Of a stretch of DNA of 64,000 nt, positions 22,370 through 32,286 are shown piece by piece. The stretch is from Anniella stebbinsi (taxonomy: Eukaryota > Chordata > Lepidosauria > Squamata > Anniellidae). Location of the stretch: NCBI GenBank assembly GCA_029215795.1, contig JARDYH010000007.1, positions 60,008,763 to 60,072,762 on the forward strand. The letters run 5' to 3'. Both the position numbers and the translations under genes were made by a program. Each line of letters starts with the position of its first letter. Within the stretch, counting starts at the first letter, position 1. The notes beneath the pieces are model-generated. The model did not search any database. It was not told the DNA's origin and saw only the letters and a list, made by a program, of their open reading frames with translations.

Positions 22370-22570
22370 AAGAACGCAGGAAGCTGCTTTACGTCAAGTC
22401 GGAGGCTTGATCCATCTAGCCCAGTATTGTCAACACTGACTGGCAGCCATGGCCCTCCAAGGGTTCAGGCAGGGTTCCCCCTCCCCATCCCTGCCTGGAG
22501 ATGCCAGCGATTGAGTCCTAGAACGTTTGGTCCACAAACCATGCGCTCCTCCTCCACCGAGTGACGGCAC
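22370..22570 (-). mobile_element. tRNA-derived SINE, diverged
   Basis: Reversed SINE: 'AGGAAGCTGCTTTACGTCAAG' and 'CATCTAGCCCAGTATTGTC' (body), then 'GCCTGGAGATGCCAGCGATTG' (B-box side, degraded). Confidence 0.6.
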
Positions 22571-22854
22571 TTTCCCCCAGTGATTAAGAAGCCAAGATAC
22601 GGTGTGCTCTTTTGGTTAAAGATCTACTAGGAAAACATAATAAGCGGGCAGCACGTTACTTAATTCAAAACATACCTCAAGCTGCTGCAGTGTGTGCAAA
22701 GGCAGGTTGGGCCCCACGTGGCACCATAACGATCCTGCGCATGCCTCTGCATGGATGTGCACCCGAGGCAAGATGCATCCTTCCTGCCCCCATTCGGAGA
22801 GAGAGGGCGAGAGCTGAGCCTTGTGGAATTCTGACTGTGGCTCACCCTGGCTTT

Positions 22855-23190
22855 AATTTTTGAGGGGCCTTTTTGAGGTAAAGTGCCTTCCATGGGCCCC
22901 CGCCCTCCATGAGTCTACTTTCTCAGCACCATTGCTTTCGCTCCTCTTCCTCCTCCTCCTCCTCCTCCTCTTCCTCATCATGGCTCCCACTTGCTTGCTT
23001 GAGAGGCAGAGAGCCAATGAGCAAGGAGGCCATGACATCTTCTGCTGCTCCTTCTCACCACCGCCATCATCTGGGCCAGAGTGAGAGGAAGGTGAACTCT
23101 GGGGGGCTCTTGTATTTGGGGGTCCTCAGCAGGTGCCCAGCCATGCCTACCCTCAACGCCAGCCCCGATCCTTGCCACACCTTCTTCCCA
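22855..23190. mobile_element. Unclassified repeat (ACTTGCTTGCTTGA.AGGCAGAG family)
   Basis: Shares the CTC-rich tract, CACTTGCTTGCTTGAGAGG and the CACCACCGCCATCATCTGG region with the copy at 48.2-48.6 kb, and its first half with 24.72 kb. A (CTC)n microsatellite (22941-22977) lies inside and is present in reduced form in the other copies, so it belongs to the family. Confidence 0.5.
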
Positions 23191-23627
23191 ATCTTGAAAA
23201 CCATGACGCCTGGTTGAAATCAACGAGCTACTCTGTGCTTTGTCATCCAGCAACAATTGCAGGGCCAGCCAAAAAATAAAAATACAATTCTGACAAGGGG
23301 CGCCACATTTGTTTTGCCAGCAATCTTGTTTATGACCAATCTCGTCAGTAAAAGCATCGGAGCACAAAGCTTCTCGAGGACAAAGGCAGCTGCCTGCCTC
23401 CTCTCTGTCAGGACCGGTTCATAGCCGCTCTGAGCAACACCCATTTCCTCTCCCTCTGAAGCAATTAGTGGACCGATTTCCTCCCTCTGTGATTTCACAG
23501 CGGTTATGCTTCAATTAAACACTGCCAAGTGGAAAGAAGCAGGCAGAAGGGGCTACGGGGAGAGAAACCCACCACAAATGTATGTGTCAAAGGGTCCAGA
23601 ATGAACTGCAGTCCCGTCCAATCTACT
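23191..23627. other. Single-copy-looking stretch, candidate conserved non-coding
   Basis: No repeat similarity seen. It has a fairly even base composition and contains TTAGTGGACC, AATTAAAC and similar homeodomain-like cores. Whether it is conserved cannot be seen from one sequence. Confidence 0.25.
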
Positions 23628-23990
23628 TAGGCTGCCTCTACACCAGAGGTTTAAAGCTCTTTCAAGTCTCATTAAAAATTTTACCTCTACATGAGCGGAG
23701 TGCAAATCGGGAGTTGAGGCACATTATCTCTCCGATTATGCGCATTATCGAATGCGTGTTAAATAGCGAGTTTTATTTTGCTGCGGGCCCATTAAAGCGC
23801 ATTTTGACTATGTGAACAAGCGATTCTCCGCATTAACTACTTCTAAAGCGCATTTCAAACAACCGGTAAGGCCACCAGTTGTGCGCTCAATTACCTCCCG
23901 CGTACAGTCATTTACCATAAAGCGCTTCTGAGAAGATGCGCATAATCGGAGAACCAGGCGTCAAACCAAATTCTTGTAGAGGGGGTCCTG
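23628..23990. mobile_element. CTAGGGTGCCTCTAC inverted-repeat element, copy 2 (long form)
   Basis: Same family as 11339 with the additional ~45 bp left segment. Left end TAGGCTGCCTCTACACCAG; right end TTCTTGTAGAGGGGGTCCTG. The central CATTATCGAATGCGTGTTAAA is shared. Confidence 0.65.
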
Positions 23991-24047
23991 GGGAGAAAAA
24001 TAATAATCAATGTTCTTGTGAGGAGAGAGTATTGCAGGCTGGTGGCA

Positions 24048-24190
24048 ATTTTATTTATTTACAACGTTTGTATACTGCTCCACATCCAGACAGATCCCAA
24101 AGCGGCAAATGAATAATTAACAACAACAACAACAACAACAACAATAATAGCAATACCGAATGACAAAAATGTTGTTGAAAAGGAAGAGGA
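24048..24190. repeat. LINE-tail head with (CAA)n microsatellite
   Basis: TTTATTTATTTACAACG, 'ATACTGCTCCACATCCAG' and then about nine CAA units (24119-24147). Confidence 0.55.
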
Positions 24191-24194
24191 AAAG

Positions 24195-24500
24195 AGAGAC
24201 AAATATACACCACTGGCCATAGAAGTCAAAGAACTATGGCAACAGGAAAAGGTCACAATTATCCCATTAGTCACATCAGTCACCGGCATCACATCAAAAA
24301 AATATACAGGAAACCTCCAGAAACTGGGCCTACCAGAAAACATCCACACCAACATCCAGAAAGCAGTCATGATTAAAACATGCTCAATCGTCAGGAAATG
24401 CCTGAATCTGTAAAAGATGGCATGACTTGGCCAAGCCCGCCATATCTGTATAGAAAAAACGCCATGAGCGAGAAAGAGATACATAATAATAATAATACAA
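24195..24500 (+). pseudogene. R4/Dong-like LINE C-terminal fragment, + copy
   Basis: One frame reads VKELWQQEKVTIIPLVTSVT, then GITSKKYTGNLQKLG and NIHTNIQKAVMIKTCSIVRK. This is a recognisable C-terminal block of some non-LTR retrotransposons (R4/Dong-like by memory, so the clade is tentative). A short 3' UTR and an AAT-rich tail (24484-24495) follow. The second copy, reversed, is at 28.85-29.09 kb. Confidence 0.55.
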
Positions 24501-24714
24501 AACAGGATAAAAAGGATGAAGCATCATGTTAAAATAATTACTATTAAAACAACAACAACAACCAAAATTCTGATAAAAACATGGCTGGTCAATCAAGGAA
24601 GGCTTGCTCCACCACAACCTTTCTCATGCCTGGACTCCCGGATCTTGTCAACTCTGCCCATTGTCTGGAGATGCCTTACCAGGGGGCATAATCAGGTCAG
24701 GACTGGCTCCAGGG

Positions 24715-25085
24715 TTTTGAGGCGCCTTGGGAAAGACACCCTCAATGCCCCCCTCCCCTGGTGAGCCGGGGTCACCGGCTGCTCTTGCTCTTCATCCTCT
24801 TCCTCATCATGGGCACCACTTGCTTGCTTGACAGGCAGAGCGTCAGCTCTGACACTATCTTAGCGGGCAAACTGGCAAGGCCGGCCAAGATATTTTGCTG
24901 CCTGAGGCAAGGAACAAGATGGCGCCTCCTCCCATTCCATGTACAAAAGCGGACTGGGCTGACTACTACTAAAGCTTTCTTCAACACTGGTGATGGAAGA
25001 GCATCCTGTGCCACATCTGAAGGCAGCAGACTAGCTTAGGGGGCGCACGGCAGACTGTGTGGCACGCAGGGCTGTGCAGAGCTGG
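24715..25085. mobile_element. Unclassified repeat (ACTTGCTTGCTTGA.AGGCAGAG / CCATTCCATGTACAAAAG family)
   Basis: The best full copy: 'GAGGCGCCTTGGGAAAGACA', CACTTGCTTGCTTGACAGG, CTGCCTGAGGCAAGGAAC, CCATTCCATGTACAAAAGC and AGAGCATCCTGTGCCACATC in order. It joins the pieces seen separately at 6.25, 22.9 and 48.2 kb, so those are parts of one family of at least 370 bp. Confidence 0.5.
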
Positions 25086-25933
25086 TGATATGCCCAGGCC
25101 AGATGGGAAGTGTGTGCCCCCCCATTTCAAAAAAGGAGGACAACATGGCCGCCCCAAGGGGGCCAGGTGCCCACCAACATGTCTGTTCTACATAACACCT
25201 TCATATTTCACCTGTTCTTCAACACCTCAAGGGACATATATCCCCGCCCCACATGCGGCATGGCCCTCTGGAGCTTGTAGTCTGACCATGTATTCACGAC
25301 GGACGGCTTCTGCGCTGTGTCCGCAAGGCGGGCTCCTTGCTTCTCGATGGGCCGCTTACGCTACGGAAGCAGTAGTGTAATCTGGGGCGGACCTCCTCGT
25401 CGGAGTGCCCCCTCAAAATCGTGGGCCCCGGGCAAACTGGTCCCACTGCTCCCCCTCTGAACAGCCCTGGTGGCACGCACGGCTCTCTCCTCCAACACCT
25501 CTCAGCTTCTGCCACCTGATGCAATTGCTTCACTCTGCCCAATGGCAGGGCTGGCCCTGCATACTGGTTATAAACTTACTTTAAAAAGGAGGAGGAGACA
25601 TGAAAGCTGACGCTTGCATGTTGCCGAGCTGCACCCATTGCAAAATTCTGTTTTCGCATGGAATCCACACAACCCTGGCTATGCCTATGTAATAGCTTTG
25701 AATTAGTCCTAATTGTACATCCGGCCGTATCTCCAAGGTCTTTACCATCCACTCGATCTCCCCCCTCCCATCTCAGTGAAGTGGCTTCTGTTCTCCTCTT
25801 AGCTCTTCTCTGCTTCCCATGTACTTAATGTACCTTTCCAGTGTGTACGTGGGCTTTTCCCTCGCTTAGGAACACAGACCCTCCAGGATTATCACTGCCT
25901 GGAATCCTGTGTACCCCTGACTGCTTGCAGAGA

Positions 25934-25937
<4 letters not shown>
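25086..25937. other. No gene recognised
   Basis: Another worn fragment of the preceding family is visible at about 25415-25555 (GGGCCCCGGGCAAACTGG, CTGCCACCTGATGCAATTGC). The remainder is unassigned. Confidence 0.4.

Positions 25938-25973
<36 letters not shown>
25938..25973. repeat. (TA)n microsatellite
   Basis: Eighteen TA units. Confidence 0.95.
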
Positions 25974-25975
<2 letters not shown>

Positions 25976-26115
25976 CCACTGGAGCCGACGTGAGCTTTTG
26001 ACCTTTAGAAAGACAAGGGATGTTCTGTGTCAAAGCCCAGCTCTGATATCCTGGGTGGTGGTGGTGGATTACACTGTATATACATTATATGCAAACACAG
26101 TCCGTATGAAAGGTT

Positions 26116-26116
26116 A

Positions 26117-26164
<48 letters not shown>
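26116..26164. repeat. (ATT)n microsatellite
   Basis: About 16 uninterrupted ATT units. Confidence 0.95.
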
Positions 26165-26363
26165 GGGGCTTGTGTGTTGGTGTGCACAAAAAGGAGAGTG
26201 AGAAATTTTTCAAGCCAAATGAGACACCCCCCCCCCCCCAGCACAAAAGCAAGAACAGAGGGAGGTAAACGAGAGTGTAAGATATACTTGTTTGCATAAC
26301 AGAAGCAGAAGCAGCGACGGCCACAGCTGTGATTTCGGACAGCATCTGATGTTGTCTCTTCCT

Positions 26364-26365
<2 letters not shown>

Positions 26366-26401
<36 letters not shown>
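26366..26401. repeat. (GT)n microsatellite
   Basis: About 18 GT units. It is preceded at 26228-26240 by a C-run. Confidence 0.95.
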
Positions 26402-26403
<2 letters not shown>

Positions 26404-26535
26404 AATGACGTGTACAGACAGATAAAGCAGACAAATAAAGCCGCCTGAAACTGTTTCCGGCAAGGTAGGAGCATGTGCGTCCAGATTAAATCTCAATTTA
26501 ACGCGCCATCCTATCAAACCTCCATTTTGTGCTGT

Positions 26536-26690
26536 GAATCTGCTCTGGCTTTCGATCGGAACCCGTCAGAGCTCCAAAGGAGCTATAGCTGCTTTAGAGT
26601 TCTGACGAGTTCTGATCGAAAGCCATAGTGGATTCGCAGACCCACTGACATTGAACCCACCCGCCTCTACTGATATGCAAACAGGTTGGA
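26536..26690. mobile_element. Palindromic repeat, near-perfect 50-bp arms
   Basis: Positions 26536-26585 (GAATCTGCTCTGGCTTTCGA...) and 26587-26637 are inverted copies with about eight mismatches in 49 bp and almost no loop. The outer part (GGTTCAATGTCAGTGGG reversed) is shared with fragments of the same family near 53.8 and 59.97 kb. Confidence 0.65.
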
Positions 26691-26974
26691 GTGTGTGAAA
26701 GGAAGAAAGATGGTGAAATCTGGTGACCACCACACTTTCCTGAACCTCCAGCCTCAGGCATAACGTCCTTTCTTATGGGTCACATCCAAGCAGTCTCCCT
26801 TGGACTAGTTCTTGGGCTACCTTGGAGTCCACGATACCGCAGCTGGTCTGACATGTGGGATCTATCACCCCCTTGCATCTATAAAATCACCATAAATCAA
26901 TCTTCCCTAGCCTGGTGTCTTCCACATGTGCCAGGACTACAACTACCGCTCTCCCCAGCCAGTGTGGCTATTAC

Positions 26975-27125
26975 AAACACCAGAAGCTGCCTATACCGAG
27001 TCCCTTTAGCCCAGCAATGGCTCTCCAGGATTTCGGGAGTTTTCCCTGTCCTACCTGGAGATCCCGGGGATCAAACCCAAGACCTTCTGCACACAAAGCA
27101 GGGCCTCTACCACTGAGCTATATGG
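26975..27125 (-). mobile_element. tRNA-derived SINE
   Basis: Reverse strand: 'TAGCTCAGTGGTAGAGGCCC' (A-box region), 'CTTTGTGTGCAGAAGG', 'GGTTTGATCCCCGGGATC' (B box). The body ends at about 26975. Confidence 0.75.
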
Positions 27126-27289
27126 ACCCTCCCTTAAAGGAACTGATTTTCACTGTCTTGCTCAGGGTAAGATACAATGGCTGTTCACAGGCGGTTTTCC
27201 ACTACTGAGGAGCATGGGAATTTTGCCTTGCTTCATCTCCAACCATTCTTGGTTCACCTCTCCTTAGGCAACCTGGTGGCTAATAGCAA

Positions 27290-27345
27290 TTGACCACGCT
27301 GGCTGGGGAATGATGGAGATTGTAATCCAACCCATCTGTAGTGCA
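27290..27345. repeat. Fragment of a hAT-like 'ACAACTCCCAT' palindromic repeat
   Basis: GCTGGCTGGGGAATGATGG and GAGATTGTAATCCAAC match the inner arm of a small palindromic repeat also seen at 26.91, 34.91 and 54.96 kb. Confidence 0.45.
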
Positions 27346-27437
27346 CCATGTTGAGCGACGGATGCCTTAAATGCTCTCCTAACCATGGAAGAGAAAGCAG
27401 CATCAGTAGAGGAGCAGCAAGAGTTCCAGACCTTGGA

Positions 27438-28153
27438 CTCCATCACACCTACTTTTTTTTTTCCTGGTATGCATCTGCAATTTCCACCTCTGTTTCATTC
27501 GTGTGTCAAGCACCGGCCACTTTCACGTGCCTGCGTTGTTGTGCTATTCCGCCTGGTTTACTTTTTCACCTGCGCCATCTTGCGCTTCTATTTTCCTGCT
27601 ATTGTGCTCGCCCACCCCATACCGCCCCTTCTCTTTCCCCCTCCAGTTCATTAGTTCTTGTGGTTGATGGATGTTGTAATGGACGTGGGTGCCCCCTCCC
27701 CTCGCTCTGGTTGTGTGGTGTAGTGTTTTAGCGATTTTGGGTTTTATCAGCTGGGAAGTTGAAACGGGTGGATGAGAGAGCAATGAGAGTGGGGTTGGAG
27801 CAGCGAAAGCCCATGCAACCGATTCAGCACAAGTCCGTTTGTTTGACTGACTCAGCACACATCCTCGGCGCGCTGAACCGCCCTCCCTCCTCTTTCATCA
27901 GCGAGAACACCCTTCAACGAACATGCCCCCACAAAAGCAGGAGTTCCGACATAGCGCAAGGATGGCAATACACAGGGACGGAAGAGCGGTTTTATCCCAT
28001 GTGGAGAAAAAATACCGCACTTTCCCCGCCCTAGGAAAACGGAGGGGAAGAGGCAAGACGACTGCAAGACAGGGATGACGTTGTGTGAGGGTCGTGGGGC
28101 AAAATGGTAAACAGGGTAGGACGAAAGTGTGATACAACACTGGTGTGATGCAG
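27438..28153. mobile_element. CTCCATCACACC...GGTGTGATG inverted-repeat element, copy 1
   Basis: About 716 bp, ends CTCCATCACACC and GGTGTGATGCAG, inverted. The body has pyrimidine-rich CCTTCTCTTTCCCCCTCCAG and the central GGTTGGAGCAGCGAAAG. Copies lie at 38548 and 41358. A CCTTGG direct repeat lies next to both ends (27431-27436 and about 28156-28161). No long reading frame is shared among the copies, so it is probably non-autonomous. Confidence 0.65.
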
Positions 28154-28845
28154 CCCCTTGGCTTACCAGGCCATCTCAGTTCAAATCCAGCACCATAGGG
28201 CTAGTCTCCAAGCCATCCATTTCCTACGTATGGGCTCATTACAGAGCCAGCTGTTTTGAAAGAACATCAAGAACTACAATTAAGGAGCAATGTATTCAAA
28301 TGACAGGCAGATGCGGGGAGGATCGGGCCCTCCAGGCTTCTCCCCACTCCTCCTGCAAACTCTCCCCCAATCGGAGTTCCTGAAACAAAGAGTTCCCCCA
28401 CCCCCTGCTGCTCTGTAACCACCAAATGAGCTGATTTTAATGGGAGAAATCCAAATAATCCCCAAAAGGGCTTATATCACAGTCTCCTACGGAACATGGT
28501 CTAATGGCTGTTTAATAGGGCTGAGCCAGCAGCCAGCCTCCCTTCTGCTTGCACAAGGAGGCACACAAGGCTCTGCGCAAAGAGAAGAAGGGGGACGTCC
28601 TCTGGGGCATTCAAACTGTTCTCCATCTGGCTCCTCCAGCTTCTAGCTGCCACCTCTGTGTGCAAACTTCTCGGCTCTATGGGATGCATGCTCAGGAACT
28701 CTTAGTGCCGATTAAGGCTGATCCCCAATCCCGGCGGCACATTGCTCGACAAATCGCAGCCGACACATGAGCCCAGAGACCAAATAATGTGTTTTGAGGC
28801 GGTTGAACGAGGGAGACTGGAATGATTATTATTTAATCTCTTTCT
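28154..28845. other. No gene or repeat recognised
   Basis: Single-copy-looking sequence of balanced composition. It has no exon-like homology that I can recognise. Confidence 0.35.
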
Positions 28846-28849
28846 CGCT

Positions 28850-29089
28850 TGTGGCGGTTTTTCTAGACGGACATGACGGGCTTGGCCAAGTCACACTGTC
28901 TTTGATAGATTCAGGCATTTCCTGACTATTGAGCATGTTTTAAGTTTGACCGCTTTCTGGATGTTGGTGTGGATGTTGGTGTGGATGCCCAGTTTCTGGA
29001 GGTTTTCTGTATAGCTTTTTGATGTGATGCCGGTGACTGAAGTGACTAATGGAATGATTGTGACCCTTTCCTGTTGCCATAATTCTTTG

Positions 29090-29090
<1 letters not shown>
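28850..29090 (-). pseudogene. R4/Dong-like LINE C-terminal fragment, - copy
   Basis: Reverse strand: KELWQQERVTIIPLVTSVTG, then TENLQKLGIHTNIHTNIQK and LKTCSIVRKCLNL. It is close to the + copy at 24.2 kb in both protein and DNA. A 12-bp GTGGATGTTGGT unit is doubled near 28968-28990. The 5' side stops at an (ATT)n tract. Confidence 0.55.

Positions 29091-29134
<44 letters not shown>
29090..29134. repeat. (ATT)n microsatellite
   Basis: About 15 ATT units, joining the R4-like fragment to a LINE-tail head. Confidence 0.95.
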
Positions 29135-29135
<1 letters not shown>

Positions 29136-29290
29136 TTATACTGCCCAACAGCCAAGGCTGTCTGGGCAGTTTACAATTAAAACCATAGTATACAAAAATC
29201 AAGATTTAAAACTTTAAAAAAAAATTAAAATGTCACATATAACCGGAATAAGAGCCTATCCACATTGGCCTTAAAACGACTTATATTCTG
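29135..29290 (-). mobile_element. LINE-type 3' tail repeat
   Basis: Head 'TACTGCCCAACAGCCAAGGC' then 'TGTCTGGGCAGTTTACAA' and an A-rich body. Same family as 1880, 19325 and 56480. Confidence 0.6.
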
Positions 29291-29299
29291 TTTAAAAAT

Positions 29300-29948
29300 G
29301 TGGGTTTTTAAAGCCGTTTCATTATGTAGTAGTACACACTGAGCAGTACTCAGTACTACAAGAATTCGGTTTGACGCCTGGTTCTCCGATTATGTGCATC
29401 TTCTCGGAAACGCTTTATGGTAAATGACTGTACACAGGGGTAATTGAGCACACAACTGGTGGCCTTACCAGTTGTTTGAAATGCACTTTAGAAGTAGTTA
29501 ATGTGGAGAATCGCTTGTTTACATAGTCAAAATGCACTTTAAGGGGCCGCAGCAAAATAAAACTCGCATAATTGAATAGATAACGTGCCTCAACTCCCGA
29601 TTTGCGCTCCGCTCATGTAGAGGTAAAAATTTTAATGAGATTTGAAAGAGCTTTAAACCTCTTGTGTAGAGGCAGCCATAGTGACTGCTTCTTCCATCCT
29701 CAAAGTGTTTACTGGTGTATTACAGGGTTAATTCCTTGACTCTTCTTCTTTGGTTTTTGTTTTGCAGGCTGCTTCACCCGTCCACTTCTGTCTCCATAAC
29801 TCAAGTAGCCTGCAAAACAAAAACTAAAGAAGAGTCAAGGAATTAACACATCACTGAACACTTTGAGGACGGAGGAAGCAGTCACTATGAAACGTAAGTA
29901 CTGCTCAGTGTGTCCTACCGCGTAATGAAACGACTTAAAAAAAACACG
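29300..29948. mobile_element. Foldback element whose left arm is split by an insertion
   Basis: The right arm (29807-29948) is the reverse complement of two separate left pieces: 29300-29352 (...TTTCATTATGTAGTAGTACA) and 29680-29780 (TAGTGACTGCTTCTTCCATC...). They are separated by a reversed copy of the CTAGGGTGCC family (29356-29678). Removing that copy restores a ~325-bp element with arms of ~145 bp and a ~30-bp loop. Non-coding. Confidence 0.75.
29356..29678 (-). mobile_element. CTAGGGTGCCTCTAC inverted-repeat element, copy 3, nested
   Basis: Reversed long form of the family (compare 23628): CTACAAGAATTCGGTTTGAC at the left and CTTGTGTAGAGGCAGCC at the right. It sits in the left arm of the foldback element, so it is the younger of the two. 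Confidence 0.7.
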
Positions 29949-30134
29949 TGCAGGCACTATACTAGAGTGACCATATACAAAAGAAGGCAGGGCCCCTGCA
30001 CCTTTAACTGTTGTGATGAAGAGGGAATTTCACCAGGAACTAATTGCATACAAATGACACTGGCTGAAATTCCCTTTTCTCTACAACTGTTAAAGTTCCA
30101 TGAGCCCTGACCTGGATTTTATCTGGTCACCCTA
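29948..30134. mobile_element. hAT-like MITE, half-dimer
   Basis: Begins at the central-junction sequence (GCAGGCACTATACTAGAGTG) and continues through one half-unit to TCTGGTCACCCTA. It abuts the foldback element. Confidence 0.65.
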
Positions 30135-30845
30135 TTGTAGTGCAACGTATTTGGAGTGCCCCAGTTTGGGAAAGGCTGTTTTATACACTTGATAAAACAG
30201 AAAGAAAGAGAGAAAAGGGATCCATGACAACATTTCTATTCGTTGCATAACCATATTCAAGAAAAGGGGACAGGTAGCTCTCTTTAAAACTACTTGTGTC
30301 CATACATACATATATGCTTCAAAACCCTCTTGTACTCCCATAAATTGGTTTGTCTCTCCCTCTTTGATCCGCGAGAGCTCATCCTGTTCTCCTCCTATGA
30401 CATTTGTGCTCCATGTCTCATCCGCCCTCTGCCTTCTCTTTCTTAATCGAGTAATCCGACCTGGTCCTCTTGCTTTGCCCTGGCTTGCGATTCAGCCATG
30501 TATATATCTTCCGTTTCATCCTGTCCCAGCGCTGTTGTCTTTGTCCCAGTGATGGCTGGGGGCACTGGCATTAGTATGCTGGTGAATTCGCTCTGGTTTC
30601 AGTCAGAACTCTAAAGGAGCTACCCAAGGTGTAAAGCAAGCAAAGGACTATAGCACCTGGTGACAATGGGTTTGAGAAGGGAGGTTCACAGAGGGACATT
30701 GAGGCCCTCAAAAACCCAACACTGCCCTTGCGTACCGCCTCGTGTACGGTGTTTCGAGTGGATGGAAGGGAGTTTGAGAGGCAGCATTACAGGATAGGTT
30801 TTCTTATGAGGAGAGAGAGTACCAGGTTGTGGTGTTTTCTCATAC
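30135..30845. other. No gene; fragment of palindromic repeat at 30555-30640
   Basis: GAATTCGCTCTGGTTTCAG and AACTCTAAAGGAGCTACCC match the hairpin family of 26536. The rest is unassigned. Confidence 0.4.
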
Positions 30846-31125
30846 CTGTTTGTTTACACACATACAGAATGAGCTGAGGAGAAGCAAGCACACATACATA
30901 CCACCCCTAATCTCAAAGCATGTACCTCTTCCCCATTCCCCAAAAGGAAGCAGCTGCCATTTTGAATATGCAACCTTTGATTGGGTCGACTGAGGGTTGC
31001 GCCATGTCATGCGAACCCAGCAGTTGTGGGTTAAATGAGGGCTAAACAACCCACTCTTAGCCCAACTGCTAATTGAGGGTTAGCACACAATAGCACACAT
31101 CGTCATATGAAACAGGTCTTTAGGT
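30846..31125. other. Possible palindromic repeat
   Basis: GAACCCAGCAGTTGTGGG, TTAAATGAGGGCTAAACAAC and GAGGGTTAGCACACAAT form short inverted and direct copies. There is no second copy in the window to confirm a family. Confidence 0.3.
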
Positions 31126-31654
31126 ATGTTGGACTGGATTTTATTTTAAAAAATTATTTTCATCTGTATTTACATAAGCCAACCTGAGGACGATTTGTTA
31201 TAGGGTGACTAATTAAATAAAAAGGCTTTCATCTGTTTCTGTAGAAATGTTTGTTCCTGCCACGAGCTGGCAGCAGAAAATGCGACACAGCCTCGTGGAC
31301 TCACAGAGGTCCTTGTCTCCGGGTTTTAAAAACATACCAGCAAAGACGTCATCTCAACTCTCAAGTCCGAGATGCTGAATTGACCTGACGTACTAAGTTG
31401 TCTTGTTGTCCAAATTCCTTAAGCCCCATGAGAGTCAAGAAAAGGAACACAGTCTTTTCCGAACGGGCCTTTTACTAACTCATCTCCAACAGCTCTTATA
31501 AAGGCCATTTCTCACTGGCTTTCCTTCCTACAAGAAAACAACAACAGCTGGATAAATAGCCAAGAAGGAAGAGGTGGGTTGTCGCTCCAACAGGAGATCA
31601 CTGGGCAAAGGCATCATCTGAAATCCACACTGCATCCCCCAAATGAAGGTCAGA

Positions 31655-31745
31655 GATAAAAGAAAGCTATATGAACGCTGCCTTGGGTTCTTTGGAGGAA
31701 AAAAGGTGGGATATAAATGCAATAATAAATAAATAAATAAATAGT
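31655..31745 (+). mobile_element. LINE 3' end with (AAAT)n tail
   Basis: CTGCCTTGGGTTCTTTGGAGG and GGTGGGATATAAATGC are followed by four AAAT units, the typical end of L2/CR1-like squamate elements. Confidence 0.6.
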
Positions 31746-31969
31746 TCTTTGTCATGATTGCCAGAGAGACAAAGCACTTCCATCTCATTTAGTGAAGTCC
31801 CCCAGATTGCTACTGGCAAACAACTAATTTCAAAATGTGGGACATCCCATTTCAATAAAAAGTTGAGAGAGAGAGAGATGCGCTGATGCACAACTTTAGT
31901 GAGTGCATCCCTGCAGCTATGGAGCCATAGCAAAAAAGGCCCTGCTCCATCCCAAATTTCCACTTAGCG

Positions 31970-32120
31970 TTAAGGTTTGTTGGGTGACCTTGGGCCGGTC
32001 ACTGACTCTAAGCCTAACCTACCTCACAAAGTTGTTGTGAGGGGAAAAGGGAGAGGGAAAGACATATAATGCTGCCTTGACTTCTTAGAGGAAGAGTAGG
32101 ATGATTTTTTTAAAATAAAT
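31970..32120 (+). mobile_element. SINE with MIR-like core
   Basis: GTGACCTTGGGCCGGTCACT and CTAACCTACCTCACAAAG, then TTGTTGTGAGG: the core of MIR/CORE-type SINEs. A second copy is at 58.2 kb. The tRNA head is lost. Confidence 0.6.
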
Positions 32121-32286
32121 GAAAGATATGCATAGCCACAAATTTAATATGATCTTAGTTTTCCATCTTGCTCCTCCTTCCTATGTACCAGGAGAGCTAT
32201 TTGGTTTTCAGTTTTTATCTATTCCAGTTTAATTATTGAAATAGTGTTATTTCACACAAAAAGGAAAAGGAATAAAAATTGAGAAA

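Noticed and set aside
26116..26164. CRISPR-like or structured tandem array
   Set aside because: It is a simple (ATT)n microsatellite; the poly-Tyr, poly-Ile and poly-Asn frames here are its translations.
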